A stretch of 64,000 nucleotides of DNA, taken from positions 62,001 through 126,000 of the forward strand of contig SUYO01000001.1 of assembly GCA_015060385.1 (NCBI GenBank), given 5' to 3'. Made by a program: the position numbers and the translations under genes. The notes below the pieces were generated by a model. It searched no databases, had not been told where the DNA came from, and saw only the letters and a program-made list of their open reading frames with translations. Below are positions 14,561 to 23,410 of the stretch, one piece after another; within the stretch, counting starts at the first letter, position 1, and each line of letters starts with the position of its first letter. This stretch comes from Bacteroidales bacterium. Lineage in GTDB: Bacteria; Bacteroidota; Bacteroidia; Bacteroidales; UBA932.

Positions 14561-16562
14561 AAAGGGTAGAGTACTTCCTGCCGTAGCCGAGCATCTGCTC
14601 AAGGTAGTTGTCGTTGTAGACCAGCTGATAGTCAACGACCTTGCCGTCCTTCTCCACAGGGACTATATCAGGATTGATGAAGCCTCCGTACGGTTTGAGG
14701 CCGAGGGAAGCATAACGCTCGAGCACTTCCTTGTGAAGCTGCGGATCGATGTTTACTGCATATTTCTCGACAAGGGCCTTTCCTGCCTCGAAGTCACCCT
14801 CGGACTTGATTCTCTGTACCTCTGCGAGAAGTTCTCCGAAGAGTCCGCGGAGGGCCTCATGGTCGTTCACCACGAAATAGGTCTTTCCGTCGCGTACCTT
14901 CTTCTCGATCACATTGTCTGCAAGACCCTTCTCATAGCACCAGTCAGCGATCAGCTTGCGGTTCTGCATATGGGCCTCGGTATTCTTCTTGCCGAACTCG
15001 ATCCTGTTGAACTGAGTGAAGATACCGTTGCGGATATAGCTTGAATACTGAGCCTTGTATGCCTCCATGTCCGGAAGGATACCGAGCTCGACGAGCTTAG
15101 GATCTGCCATGTAATAGAGTCCGAACAGGTCGGCACGAGCCTCCTCGAGGGTAGAGCTGTACTCTCCGAGAGCGTTAGGGGATGTCTGCGGGAGAAGCTG
15201 TCCGGAACCGTGGCCGAGACACTCGTGGAGATCGGTATGGATGTCATTGGTAAGGTCGCCGTACTTCTTTTCGAAGGCGATCTCCTCTTCCGACCATGCG
15301 AATTCGCCAAGGAGGTTCTTAGGAGACTCCTGTGCAGCCTTTGAATAAGCTGATGTAAGATTTGCGATGGTCACCGACTTCGAACCGTGCTCGCGACGGA
15401 TCCAGTCAGCGTTAGGAAGGTTGATTCCGATAGGGGCTGCAGGATAGCAGTCACCGGCAAGGACAGCTACGTTGATCACCTTTGCAGTCACTCCCTTCAC
15501 TTCCTTCTTCTTGAATCTCTTGTCTACAGGAGAGTGGTCCTCGAACCACTGTGCATTGTCGCTTATGAGCTCAGCCCTGAGGGATGCCTCGCTGTCCTTG
15601 AAGTTCACGAGACCTTCCCATGTAGCCTTGCGTCCGAGAGGGTCATTGTAATCCTCCACGAAACCGTTGACGAAATCTACAGTACCGAGGGTATCGTTCA
15701 CCCACTTGATGTTGTACTCGTCCCAGAGCTTGAGGTCGCCTGTCTGATAGTATCTTATAAGGTCGGCTATGTAATCCTTCTGAGTCTGGTTCTCTGCGAC
15801 TGCGGCAGCCTTCTCAAGTTCTGCACAGATCTTCTCGAGGGCTGGACCGTAAAGACCTCCTACCTTATATATATCTTCGTAGATGACACCATCCTTTCCC
15901 TTCACTACCCTGCTGTTGAGTCCGTATGAGACAGGTGTCTTGTCCGAAGGGTCTGTCATCCTTGCATAGAACTTCTCCACCTCTGCCTTGGTCACTCCTT
16001 CATAGAAGTTAACCGCAGACTCGGCAACGATGTCGCCGGTCTTGTCAGTGGACTTACGCTGAGGGAGGACTGAAGGGTTGTAGATCACATCCTTGAGCGA
16101 AGCGAATCTTGCGCCCTCACCTACAGATTCTGCAACTGACTGGAAATATTCCTGAGAACATTCAGGGATGAACTTGTCTTCCGCGTAATGGTGGTGGATA
16201 CCGTTGCTGAAGAACACTCGCTTCGCATACGTCTCGAACTTTCCGAAGTCCTCGGAAGTCCTGTCGCCCTTATAGTTCTCGAGGGCGTTCTCGAGCATCT
16301 TGCGGATATCGAGGTTGTATCTGCAGTTCTGCATCCAGATTATGTCACGGCCATATTTTGCCGCTTCCGCAAGGTGATATACATATTCCTTCTGCTGAAG
16401 GGAGAGTCCGTCCCAGCCGGGAACCTGATATCTCATCACCTTTACATCTGCAAATTCGTCGAGCAGATACCTGAAGTCACCGTTTTCGGCTGCCTTGTCC
16501 GAGCAGGACATCACGGTCGCAGCCAGACCTGCATAAAAAATCATCTTGATCGAAAGTTTCAT
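14559..16562 (-). CDS. Lipoprotein dipeptidyl-peptidase III (M49)
   Basis: 667 residues. Lipobox ending VMSC (Cys20), so membrane-anchored. Zinc metallopeptidase releasing dipeptides from N-termini. The M49 signature is present as HECLGH (446-451), the bacterial Cys-containing form of HELLGH. The second motif EEARAD (473-478) supplies the third zinc ligand. Other family segments include GINLPNADWIRREHG and NDIHTDLHECLGHGSG. Length fits bacterial DPP III (about 650-690). It has its own promoter (16618-16625) and is divergent from the clostripain gene. A second, diverged M49-like protein is at 24366. Confidence 0.92.
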   Translation of the reverse strand: MKLSIKMIFYAGLAATVMSCSDKAAENGDFRYLLDEFADVKVMRYQVPGWDGLSLQQKEYVYHLAEAAKYGRDIIWMQNCRYNLDIRKMLENALENYKGDRTSEDFGKFETYAKRVFFSNGIHHHYAEDKFIPECSQEYFQSVAESVGEGARFASLKDVIYNPSVLPQRKSTDKTGDIVAESAVNFYEGVTKAEVEKFYARMTDPSDKTPVSYGLNSRVVKGKDGVIYEDIYKVGGLYGPALEKICAELEKAAAVAENQTQKDYIADLIRYYQTGDLKLWDEYNIKWVNDTLGTVDFVNGFVEDYNDPLGRKATWEGLVNFKDSEASLRAELISDNAQWFEDHSPVDKRFKKKEVKGVTAKVINVAVLAGDCYPAAPIGINLPNADWIRREHGSKSVTIANLTSAYSKAAQESPKNLLGEFAWSEEEIAFEKKYGDLTNDIHTDLHECLGHGSGQLLPQTSPNALGEYSSTLEEARADLFGLYYMADPKLVELGILPDMEAYKAQYSSYIRNGIFTQFNRIEFGKKNTEAHMQNRKLIADWCYEKGLADNVIEKKVRDGKTYFVVNDHEALRGLFGELLAEVQRIKSEGDFEAGKALVEKYAVNIDPQLHKEVLERYASLGLKPYGGFINPDIVPVEKDGKVVDYQLVYNDNYLEQMLGYGRKYSTL

Positions 16563-16617
16563 ATCTTGTTGCTGTTATAATTTTAATATTGAGATTCTTT
16601 CATCTGTCACCCGGATG

Positions 16618-16625
16618 CAAAGATA
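16618..16625 (-). promoter_or_regulatory. -7 element for the DPP III gene
   Basis: The minus strand has TATCTTTG, 55 nt before the start; a -33 box is not obvious. It is back-to-back with the + strand element at 16646. Confidence 0.55.
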
Positions 16626-16645
16626 GCAATTATGACAAAAATATT

Positions 16646-16653
16646 TATATTTG
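16646..16653 (+). promoter_or_regulatory. -7 element for the clostripain-like gene
   Basis: TATATTTG on the + strand, 27 nt before the ATG at 16681. This is an exact TAnnTTTG match with a weak -33 region. Confidence 0.55.
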
Positions 16654-16680
16654 TACGATTTATAAGAATGTAGGAAGTAA

Positions 16681-18036
16681 ATGAATGGAAAACATATCCA
16701 TATCCTGATATTGTCTGTCATGGCGATCATGGCAGTATCGATGGTTTCATGTACACCGGACTGGAAGGAAGAAATGACACCGTTCCCTTCAGGTTCGGAG
16801 GAACATCCCGGACTGAGACCGGGCAGAGACATCAGCTCGGACAGCCGTAAGGTCATGCTTCTCTATTCCGCCGGCTACAATTCTCTAAGCAGCTACCTGA
16901 GATCCGACATAGAGGAGCTCTGTACCGGATGGATGCCAGAGGACAGAAGGTCGGAGGATGTGATTCTTGTCTATTCACATCTCACATCCAGAGCCGGAGA
17001 CTACAAGACAAAGACCAGTCCCGTACTCTTCAGACTGTACGGCAACGAACATGGCGAAGTCGTCAGGGATACGCTTGTCGTATACGTAGACGATGTCATA
17101 TCATCTTCTGCGGAACAGTTCCACTCTGTCCTGTCATTTGTAAAGGATGAATTCCCGGCAGGAAGCTATGGTCTTATATTTTCATCTCATGCGACAGGAT
17201 ACCTCCCGAGCGGTTTCTATTCAAAACCCGATTCATACACGTTCACTCCAGGAAAGATGATGACTCAAGGTCAGAGGTCAGGCTGGTCCCTTTCCCCTGT
17301 CCCTTACATAGAGAATGAACAGGATCCGGATCTGCCCGCAGTCAAAAGCATAGGTCAGGACGTTTCCGGCAGACAGTCGTATGAGATCACTATTCAGGAT
17401 TTTGCAGAGGCCATTCCGATGAAGCTCGACTACATCCTGTTTGACGCATGCCTAATGGGAGGAATCGAAGTCGCGTATGAACTTGCAGATAAATGCAACG
17501 TGGTCGGATTCTCGCAGACAGAAGTGCTCGCCGAAGGCTTCAACTACAGCACTCTTGCCTCTCACCTACTCGGAAACAAGCCCTCATCCGATCCTGCCAG
17601 CGTATGCAGTGACTACTTCGACCAATACATCAATCAATCTGGCGTATATCAGTCTGCAACGATCTCTCTTGTCGACTGCAACAAGCTGGAGCCTCTTGCA
17701 GAAGCATGCGCGGACCTGTTCGACAGATATTCGTCAGAAATAAGCTGGATACAAGGCAGCCATGTCCAGAGATACTACAGATATTCGCACCATTGGTTCT
17801 ACGACCTCGAAAGCATACTTGTCAATGCCGGAATTCACGACAATGACCTTCGCCGATTCCGTCAGGCATTGGACGGATGCATCATCTATAAGGGAGCGAC
17901 CCCAAACTTCATGAACGAATTCGCAATCAACACTTTCAGCGGTCTGAGCATGTATCTTCCAAGCAACGGAAACAGGGAACTTGACAAATTCTACAAGACC
18001 TTGAAATGGAACAAGGCCACAAGGCTTGTAAAATAA
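16681..18036 (+). CDS. Clostripain-family (C11) cysteine peptidase lipoprotein
   Basis: 451 residues. Lipobox MVSC (Cys24). Peptidase C11 fold: a strand block from KVMLLYSAGYNSLSSYLR, the catalytic His in LIFSSHATGY (His170) and the catalytic Cys in ILFDACLMGG (Cys257). These proteases usually cut after Arg/Lys and are common on gut Bacteroidales surfaces. No obvious autoprocessing linker can be pinpointed between His and Cys (about 180-240 is a candidate loop). It is transcribed alone, divergent from the DPP III gene. Confidence 0.9.
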   Translation: MNGKHIHILILSVMAIMAVSMVSCTPDWKEEMTPFPSGSEEHPGLRPGRDISSDSRKVMLLYSAGYNSLSSYLRSDIEELCTGWMPEDRRSEDVILVYSHLTSRAGDYKTKTSPVLFRLYGNEHGEVVRDTLVVYVDDVISSSAEQFHSVLSFVKDEFPAGSYGLIFSSHATGYLPSGFYSKPDSYTFTPGKMMTQGQRSGWSLSPVPYIENEQDPDLPAVKSIGQDVSGRQSYEITIQDFAEAIPMKLDYILFDACLMGGIEVAYELADKCNVVGFSQTEVLAEGFNYSTLASHLLGNKPSSDPASVCSDYFDQYINQSGVYQSATISLVDCNKLEPLAEACADLFDRYSSEISWIQGSHVQRYYRYSHHWFYDLESILVNAGIHDNDLRRFRQALDGCIIYKGATPNFMNEFAINTFSGLSMYLPSNGNRELDKFYKTLKWNKATRLVK

Positions 18037-18055
18037 AATAATTTATCTATCTTTG
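18026..18055 (+). promoter_or_regulatory. rplY promoter
   Basis: TTG (18026-18028), 19 nt, TATCTTTG (18048-18055), a very good consensus match. It overlaps the last codons of the clostripain gene and gives a leader of about 85 nt. Confidence 0.75.
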
Positions 18056-18058
18056 CAG

Positions 18059-18115
18059 CCCCATAAAAAGCGAAGTGCTTTTTGGTGCAATGGGGTTTTT
18101 GCTTCGAGCAAAAAC
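18059..18115 (+). promoter_or_regulatory. Two-hairpin leader of rplY
   Basis: Hairpin 1: CCCCAT and AAAAAGC pair with GCTTTTT and ATGGGG (18059-18095). Hairpin 2: GTTTTTGCT-TCG-AGCAAAAAC (18095-18115). Both lie in the leader just after the predicted start of transcription. It may be an autoregulatory or stabilising leader of the ribosomal-protein gene. Confidence 0.55.
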
Positions 18116-18145
18116 TGAGTAACACATTTTAATTCTTTTACAACA

Positions 18146-18730
18146 ATGAAACACATTGAACTCAAAGGCCAGGTTCGTGAGGCCGGCAACAAGGCTGCCG
18201 TAAAGGCAATCCGCAGAGCAGGACAGGTTCCTTGCAACATCTATGGACTCGGAATGGAGAACATTCTTTTCTCTATCGACGCACAGGATCTCAAGACCAT
18301 CACTCACACTCCAAACTCATACATCGTTGACCTCAAGCTCAGCGACGGACAGAACGGTTATGCAGTACTTCATGAGGTACAGTATCACCCTGTAACCGAC
18401 GAGGCTCTTCACGTAGACTTCCTCTTCGTTTCTGAGAGCAAGCCAGTGACCATCGAGGTTCCTGTAAAGGTTGTAGGACACTCTGAGGGTGTAAAGATGG
18501 GTGGTAAGCTCCTCGTTTCAAGCCGCAAGCTTCGCGTGAGCGCCATGATGGACAAGCTTCCTGACGTACTTGAAGTTGACTCTACAAACCTCATGATCGG
18601 CAAGCAGATCGTTGCAGGCGACCTCGACTTCGAAGGCGTTACAATCGTTTCACCTAAGGCTACAATCATCTGCTCAGTACGTCCTACACGTGCAACTCAG
18701 CAGGCTAAGATGGAGCAGGGCAAGAAGTAA
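18146..18730 (+). CDS. rplY: 50S ribosomal protein L25/Ctc
   Basis: 194 residues. It binds 5S rRNA. The N-terminal L25 domain has RRAGQVPCNIYG and the TPNSYIVDLKL...YAVLHEVQYHPVTDEALHVDF block (about 1-92). A C-terminal TL5/Ctc beta domain (VTIEVPVKVVGHSEGVKMGG, ...) and a charged tail follow. The two-domain form is standard in Bacteroidota. It is followed 11 bp later by pth, the usual neighbour. Confidence 0.96.
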   Translation: MKHIELKGQVREAGNKAAVKAIRRAGQVPCNIYGLGMENILFSIDAQDLKTITHTPNSYIVDLKLSDGQNGYAVLHEVQYHPVTDEALHVDFLFVSESKPVTIEVPVKVVGHSEGVKMGGKLLVSSRKLRVSAMMDKLPDVLEVDSTNLMIGKQIVAGDLDFEGVTIVSPKATIICSVRPTRATQQAKMEQGKK

Positions 18731-18741
18731 TCTGATCCGGT

Positions 18742-19314
18742 ATGAATTATTTGATTGTCGGTTTGGGAAACATCGGCGTCGAATATGTCAATACCAGACA
18801 CAACATGGGATTCATGGTATTGGACGCCTGGGCTCAGGCGTCCAATATTGTTTTTGAGTCCGGAAGGTATGGCAGCACGGCGATGATTTCATTCAAGGGA
18901 AGGAGATTCACCCTTCTCAAGCCATCCACATACATGAACCTGAGCGGAAAGGCTGTCAGATACTGGATGAACGAGCTGAAGATCCCTCTGGAAAATCTTC
19001 TCGTCATTTCCGACGACCTCAACATTCCTTTCGGCACGATCCGTCTGAGGAAGAACGGAAGCGCCGGCGGACACAACGGTCTGACCAACATAAACGAGCT
19101 TATCGGAACGCAGGAGTACGCCCGCATACGTCTCGGAATAGGCAATGAGTTCGGCAGAGGCCAGCAGGTTGACTATGTTCTGGGCAAGCTCAGCGAGGAG
19201 GAACTTGAGGAGATGAAGGACATAAGCAAAAGGACCATCGAGGGAATAAAGGCATGGGCGACCATCGGCGCAGACAGGGCAATGAACGTTGTCAACACTC
19301 GTCCAAAGCATTGA
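18742..19314 (+). CDS. pth: Peptidyl-tRNA hydrolase
   Basis: 190 residues. It recycles peptidyl-tRNA by cleaving the ester bond. All key motifs are present: VGLGNIG (6-12), TRHNMGF with catalytic His20, KPSTYMNLSG (Asn contact), SDDLN (Asp91/92) and GSAGGHNGL. Length is normal. It is co-transcribed with rplY (11-bp spacing). Confidence 0.96.
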   Translation: MNYLIVGLGNIGVEYVNTRHNMGFMVLDAWAQASNIVFESGRYGSTAMISFKGRRFTLLKPSTYMNLSGKAVRYWMNELKIPLENLLVISDDLNIPFGTIRLRKNGSAGGHNGLTNINELIGTQEYARIRLGIGNEFGRGQQVDYVLGKLSEEELEEMKDISKRTIEGIKAWATIGADRAMNVVNTRPKH

Positions 19315-19337
19315 AAACAAAAATTTTAGCTTAAAAA

Positions 19338-19369
19338 TTTGTTTTTTCAAAAAATAACCCATAACTTGG
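19338..19369 (+). promoter_or_regulatory. Putative promoter of hc1
   Basis: TTTG (19338-19341), 20 nt, TAACTTGG (19362-19369), one mismatch from TAnnTTTG. It lies 39 nt before the ATG. Confidence 0.5.
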
Positions 19370-19408
19370 CAGGAGTTTTAATAATTCACGAATAAAATCA
19401 CTAAAACA

Positions 19409-19582
19409 ATGAAAGAGCTTGTAGATCAGATCAAGGCAGAGTACGAAGTTTTCGCAAAGAACGCTGAGGCTCAGGTAGAAAAAGGAAATAAGGCTGCTGG
19501 TGCACGCGCACGTAAGGCTGCTCTTAACCTTATGAAAGCTATGAAGGAATTCAGAAAGGTATCTGTAGAGGCTACCAAATAA
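19409..19582 (+). CDS. Histone H1-like protein Hc1
   Basis: 57 residues, starting MKELVDQIKAEYEVFAKNAE and ending KVSVEATK. Ala/Lys-rich helical protein with the conserved GNKAAGARARKAALNLMKAM core, matching the short Bacteroidota Hc1/histone H1-like DNA-binding proteins. It has its own promoter and a strong terminator, so it is a highly expressed single gene. Codon use (CTT, GCT, AAG, GTA) matches the ribosomal genes here. Confidence 0.85.
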   Translation: MKELVDQIKAEYEVFAKNAEAQVEKGNKAAGARARKAALNLMKAMKEFRKVSVEATK

Positions 19583-19605
19583 TTTTTCCTTCGAAAAAGA
19601 ATGAT

Positions 19606-19641
19606 AAAGGGGCTCAAGCAATCGCTGCTTTGAGCCCCTTT
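19606..19641 (+). terminator. Terminator of hc1
   Basis: AAAGGGGCTCAA and TTGAGCCCCTTT pair, extended by AGCA/TGCT around a short loop. It starts 24 nt past the hc1 stop and also faces the convergent gene at 19729. Confidence 0.75.
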
Positions 19642-19728
19642 AAACGTGTACTAAAACCTAAACCTGATATATAGATGCAATCATGTCGCGGAACGTTGCA
19701 TGAAAAGTGAAAAAATTTTCAAAAAATT

Positions 19729-20712
19729 TCACTGCATCACGATTTCGACATTATCGACCCATACGGTATTGCCTACTCCCCCGTAAAATGCCTTTCCGCA
19801 ACTTGAAAGGAAGTGTACCATCAGGTAGTTCGGTTCTGTTCCCGGCTCAGCCCAGCCGTCTTCCTCCACAACGACATTATCGCCTTTGCTGTTTCTCGCG
19901 TAATACCTTGTCTCGGGATCTGTCTTGAGTCCCATGTAGTCTTCATAGAAAGGTTCTCCGGTAATGTCACCGTAAATGATCTGCAGCTCATGGCCGTTCA
20001 CCCATTCGGGTATATCTTCTGTAATACGTTCTATCGCCGTACCGACCCTTAGGGCGTGGATGTGTCCGTCCTCATCCTCCCACCGTTTCTGCAGCACGAC
20101 AGTAATTTCAGCCCAGTCCGGATATCCAAGAGGCTTGAGCTTGGAGAAACCGGTTCCACGAATGGTCTCATGACCGACATCAGCCTTATAGTCAAAGCGC
20201 ACTGCACGTGGCTTTCCGGAGAACGGAAGTCCGTACTGGACCTTGGTCATAGGGCTTTTCGTATCCTTTATAGGTTCAGGAAGGACTCCTACCATCAGCG
20301 CTCCCTGACAGGTGACTTCCATATTGATTACCCCCAGGGCCTTTACCTTCTCTATATGCGTTTCTATCCGGGCACAAAACCCATCCCCTCTCTTTTCAGG
20401 GTATACGGTATTGTTGGTCTTGACGACACCCGCCACTACCGCCAGCACATTGTTGGTCCTCCAAAGGTAGTCTTCAGGGGACTCAAAGGGGGTCTTTCCC
20501 TGCCTCAATGTATCAGCAGGACTGCCATAGAATTCATAAAGATATTTAGTCTGACCTCCTATGATGCCCGACTCCTCGATCTCCCTGACGCTCCAAGAAT
20601 CGAATGTACCATATGAGTTGATCTTCCCGACAACATCGTCCTGCGCGGAAGCCGACACCGCTGCACACAGGAAAGAAGCAGCGGAAAGAAGAAATAATCT
20701 TGCCCGTCTCAT
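19729..20712 (-). CDS. Secreted PCMD-domain protein
   Basis: 327 residues from the ATG at 20712 (MRRARLFLLSAASFLCAAVS, then ASAQ). The earlier ATG at 20739 would lie at or before the predicted start of transcription. The central and C-terminal parts fit the PCMD family (putative carbohydrate-metabolism domain): VLAVVAGVVKTNNTVYPEKR, ALGVINMEVTCQGALMVG, GLPFSGKPRAVRFDYKADVG, and a C-terminal WVDNVEIVM. PCMD proteins are beta-sandwich, possibly glycan-binding, surface proteins. No lipobox. Divergent from the M6 protease gene. Confidence 0.75.
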   Translation of the reverse strand: MRRARLFLLSAASFLCAAVSASAQDDVVGKINSYGTFDSWSVREIEESGIIGGQTKYLYEFYGSPADTLRQGKTPFESPEDYLWRTNNVLAVVAGVVKTNNTVYPEKRGDGFCARIETHIEKVKALGVINMEVTCQGALMVGVLPEPIKDTKSPMTKVQYGLPFSGKPRAVRFDYKADVGHETIRGTGFSKLKPLGYPDWAEITVVLQKRWEDEDGHIHALRVGTAIERITEDIPEWVNGHELQIIYGDITGEPFYEDYMGLKTDPETRYYARNSKGDNVVVEEDGWAEPGTEPNYLMVHFLSSCGKAFYGGVGNTVWVDNVEIVMQ

Positions 20713-20741
20713 AAAAAATGTGTAAATATGCAATTCCATTG

Positions 20742-20749
20742 CAAATATA
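20742..20749 (-). promoter_or_regulatory. -7 element for the PCMD gene
   Basis: The minus strand has TATATTTG, exact consensus, 29 nt before the ATG at 20712. It supports that start over 20739. Confidence 0.5.
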
Positions 20750-20778
20750 GTGACCTTTTTGAAAGAAATGCACTTTTT

Positions 20779-22938
20779 ATGAGATTGAAGCGCTTCATAT
20801 CATCGTTTCTGACGATTTTCTTCTGCATCGAAGCTTTATGCATTCCCGCAAGAAGGACTCCGGTCTGCCTGACCCAGCCGGATGGAAGCGTATTCATGGC
20901 CCATATCAGGGGAGACGAGTTCTCGAGGATAAAGACCACGTCCGAAGGGCATGCGATAATACAGGACGAAGACGGCTGGTGGTGCTACGCTTCCTATGGT
21001 CCGGAAGGTAAGAAGGCATCTACAGGATGGAGGATAGGTGCGGACGTTCCGGACGAGGTACTGGCCGGATGCAGGCACATCCCTTATGATCAGATTTCCG
21101 AGGCTGCGGCGGCAAGACGGAGGGAGATTCCCGAGGCCGGACGCGAAGCCATCCTGAAGAGGATGAGACGCATCAGTCCCGAAACAAAGGGACCGGCGGT
21201 CAAGCACGGTCTCGTCATTCTTGCAAGCTTCAGCGACGTCAAGTTCAAGTACACGAAGGAGGATTTCGAGAGACTTCTCAACGAAGAAGGATATTCGGTA
21301 AACGGAGCTACCGGCAGTGCAAAGGACTATTTCGACGACCAGTTCAACGGCCTTCTGGAGTTCGATTTCCAGGTGGCGGACATCGTCACTCTGCCGAAGA
21401 CAAGAGCATACTACGGAGCAAACGATTCCGACGGCAATGACAAGAAGCCCGCGGAAATGGTACGTGATGCCTGCAGGATCGCTGACGATGAGATAGATTT
21501 CTCGGTCTATGATGATGACAAGGACGGTGAAGCCGACAATGTCTTCATCTTTTTCGCCGGACACGACGAAGCCGAAGGAGGCTCGGAAGACTGCATATGG
21601 TCACATGCATGGTACATATACCAAGGAGCCCGTATCGATCTTGTGCTGGACGGCACAAGGATCGACAGGTATGCATGCGCCTCGGAACTTCTGCTCAGGT
21701 TCGACCAGTGGGGCAAGCCCCATGAACAGATAAGCGGCATCGGAACATTCTGTCACGAATATTCCCACACCCTCGGCCTGCCGGACTTCTACGACACTGA
21801 CTACGAAGAAAGCGGTGGTATTTCCGGCGGTCTCTGGACATATACTTCCATCATGGACGGTGGAAACTTCAACAATCTGGGCAACACGCCTCCGAACTAC
21901 AATGCTCTTGAAAGGATGATAGCCGGAATAAGCAGGCCTGACGAGATTACCGGCACCGGTACATACAGGCTCAATCCTGTGCACGAAGACGGAATGTCGT
22001 ACATGCTGGCACCGGAAGGACGTGAGGATTTCTATCTTTTCGAATCCAGGAGCGCCAAAGGCTGGGACGCACACATCGGAGGCAGAGGTCTCCTTGCCTA
22101 CCACATCGACCTTACGGACAGCAGTTTCGAAGACTGGCTCACTTATAATGAGGTCAATACAGATCCTATGCACCAGAGGGTCAACCTTATGGAAGCCGAC
22201 AACAGACCGGACAGATTCAAGACGATGGAGGAATATCGCGCATACAGTTCCGACCTCGCCGGACTGTTCTTTCCTTTCGAAGACATCGACCGTCTCGAGA
22301 CCGATGATTTTTCCATCGAGTCAATCAGGAAAGAAGGAGATGTGATAAAGTTCAATTTCGTCGGAAAGGACGGAGGCAGATTCCCACCTTCGGCAGTGAA
22401 CATAATAAAGGATGTGTATGCAGACGCGGCCATCGTGAGCTTCGAGAGCAGCTACCCGTACGAAGGGGATGCGACTGTGGCATGGGGCCGTTCAGGAGGA
22501 AAGAAAGATACTCTCACAGTATCGCCTCATTCTCCGGGCATGTATACGTTCACCATTGAAGGTCTTGAGCATTCGGGAAAGACATATGAAATGGAAATCC
22601 TGTTCATAAGGAACGGCATGGAGGGAGAAGCCGTCACAACCTCGGTCATGACCAAGAGGATGCCTTCCGTGAAATGGCCTTACATATATCTTGGAAGTGT
22701 AAAGAGGAACGACGACGGAACATTTCCTCCTGAATCCAAGCTGCCTCTGAGGGCATATGGCGCGACCGGAGCCGCTGAGATAGGATGGACATTCAACGAC
22801 ATGCCTGTAACTGTCGGTGCCGACGGATATTATACGGTCAGATCCAGCGGAACTCTCAAGGCCATAATATTCTGGGAAGACGGAAACGTGGACAAGATCT
22901 TCAAACACATTCAGATAAAGGAGGAGAGGTTCGAATGA
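20779..22938 (+). CDS. M6-family secreted metalloprotease
   Basis: 719 residues from the ATG at 20779 (MRLKRFISSFLTIFFCIEAL signal); the in-frame ATG at 20728 would precede the signal. An N-terminal propeptide-like part (about 25-135; HAIIQDEDGWWCYA) is followed by the M6 catalytic domain with FCHEYSHTLGLPDFYD (His326, Glu327, His330, Asp336) and the usual ISGGLWTYTSIMDGG and GLLAYHID segments. A C-terminal beta region (about 545-719) has Fn3-like strands. Immune inhibitor A-like secreted protease. A small lipoprotein gene overlaps its stop by 4 bp. Confidence 0.9.
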   Translation: MRLKRFISSFLTIFFCIEALCIPARRTPVCLTQPDGSVFMAHIRGDEFSRIKTTSEGHAIIQDEDGWWCYASYGPEGKKASTGWRIGADVPDEVLAGCRHIPYDQISEAAAARRREIPEAGREAILKRMRRISPETKGPAVKHGLVILASFSDVKFKYTKEDFERLLNEEGYSVNGATGSAKDYFDDQFNGLLEFDFQVADIVTLPKTRAYYGANDSDGNDKKPAEMVRDACRIADDEIDFSVYDDDKDGEADNVFIFFAGHDEAEGGSEDCIWSHAWYIYQGARIDLVLDGTRIDRYACASELLLRFDQWGKPHEQISGIGTFCHEYSHTLGLPDFYDTDYEESGGISGGLWTYTSIMDGGNFNNLGNTPPNYNALERMIAGISRPDEITGTGTYRLNPVHEDGMSYMLAPEGREDFYLFESRSAKGWDAHIGGRGLLAYHIDLTDSSFEDWLTYNEVNTDPMHQRVNLMEADNRPDRFKTMEEYRAYSSDLAGLFFPFEDIDRLETDDFSIESIRKEGDVIKFNFVGKDGGRFPPSAVNIIKDVYADAAIVSFESSYPYEGDATVAWGRSGGKKDTLTVSPHSPGMYTFTIEGLEHSGKTYEMEILFIRNGMEGEAVTTSVMTKRMPSVKWPYIYLGSVKRNDDGTFPPESKLPLRAYGATGAAEIGWTFNDMPVTVGADGYYTVRSSGTLKAIIFWEDGNVDKIFKHIQIKEERFE

Positions 22939-23336
22939 GAAGGATTATTACATTGATGCTGGTGGCGGTCTGTCTTGCCGGATGCAACATATACGATGTC
23001 GAGGATATTCTTCTTCCAAGGACAGACATTTCCCTGACCATGAAAGGAGACGATGTGCTCATATACACGCCTTACACATATCAGCTCGGCTACAATGCGG
23101 AAAAGAACGAGTTCCGCGTCTTCGACGACGACATGGCGCACTGGTTCGTACTTTCCTGCGACAGCCGTCCTTCTACAGTAGGCCAGGAAGTGAAGGCAGA
23201 CCTGAAGTGGACTTCGCCGAGTTCGACAAAGACAAGGAACAACCTGACCTTCAGGGTCGAGAAGACAGATGCCGGAGGTCAGATATGGCTGTGGTGCGAA
23301 TCAGATGCGATAGGCGTCATCGTCAAGGAACTATAG
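22935..23336 (+). CDS. Small lipoprotein coupled to the M6 protease
   Basis: 133 residues. Start ATG in the ATGA overlap with the protease stop; lipobox CLAGC (Cys17). The mature part is beta-rich ('DISLTMKGDDVLIYTPYTYQ', 'LTFRVEKTDAGGQIWLW') and resembles a single Ig-like or BACON-like domain. No known family was recognised. Translational coupling suggests it works with the M6 protease, for example as an anchor, inhibitor or chaperone. Confidence 0.75.
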   Translation: MRRIITLMLVAVCLAGCNIYDVEDILLPRTDISLTMKGDDVLIYTPYTYQLGYNAEKNEFRVFDDDMAHWFVLSCDSRPSTVGQEVKADLKWTSPSSTKTRNNLTFRVEKTDAGGQIWLWCESDAIGVIVKEL

Positions 23337-23360
23337 CGATGATTATTGAAAAAAATATTG

Positions 23361-23368
23361 TAAATTTG
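23361..23368 (+). promoter_or_regulatory. -7 element for tpiA
   Basis: TAAATTTG, exact TAnnTTTG match, 42 nt before the tpiA ATG. The -33 region is not clear. Confidence 0.55.
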
Positions 23369-23410
23369 CGCCGCTTTTTGAGAAAATCAAACAATTAAAA
23401 TATTCATAAA

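Noticed and set aside
20836..21564. 242-codon minus-strand frame inside the M6 protease gene
   Set aside because: Antisense shadow; the M6 catalytic motif lies on the + strand.
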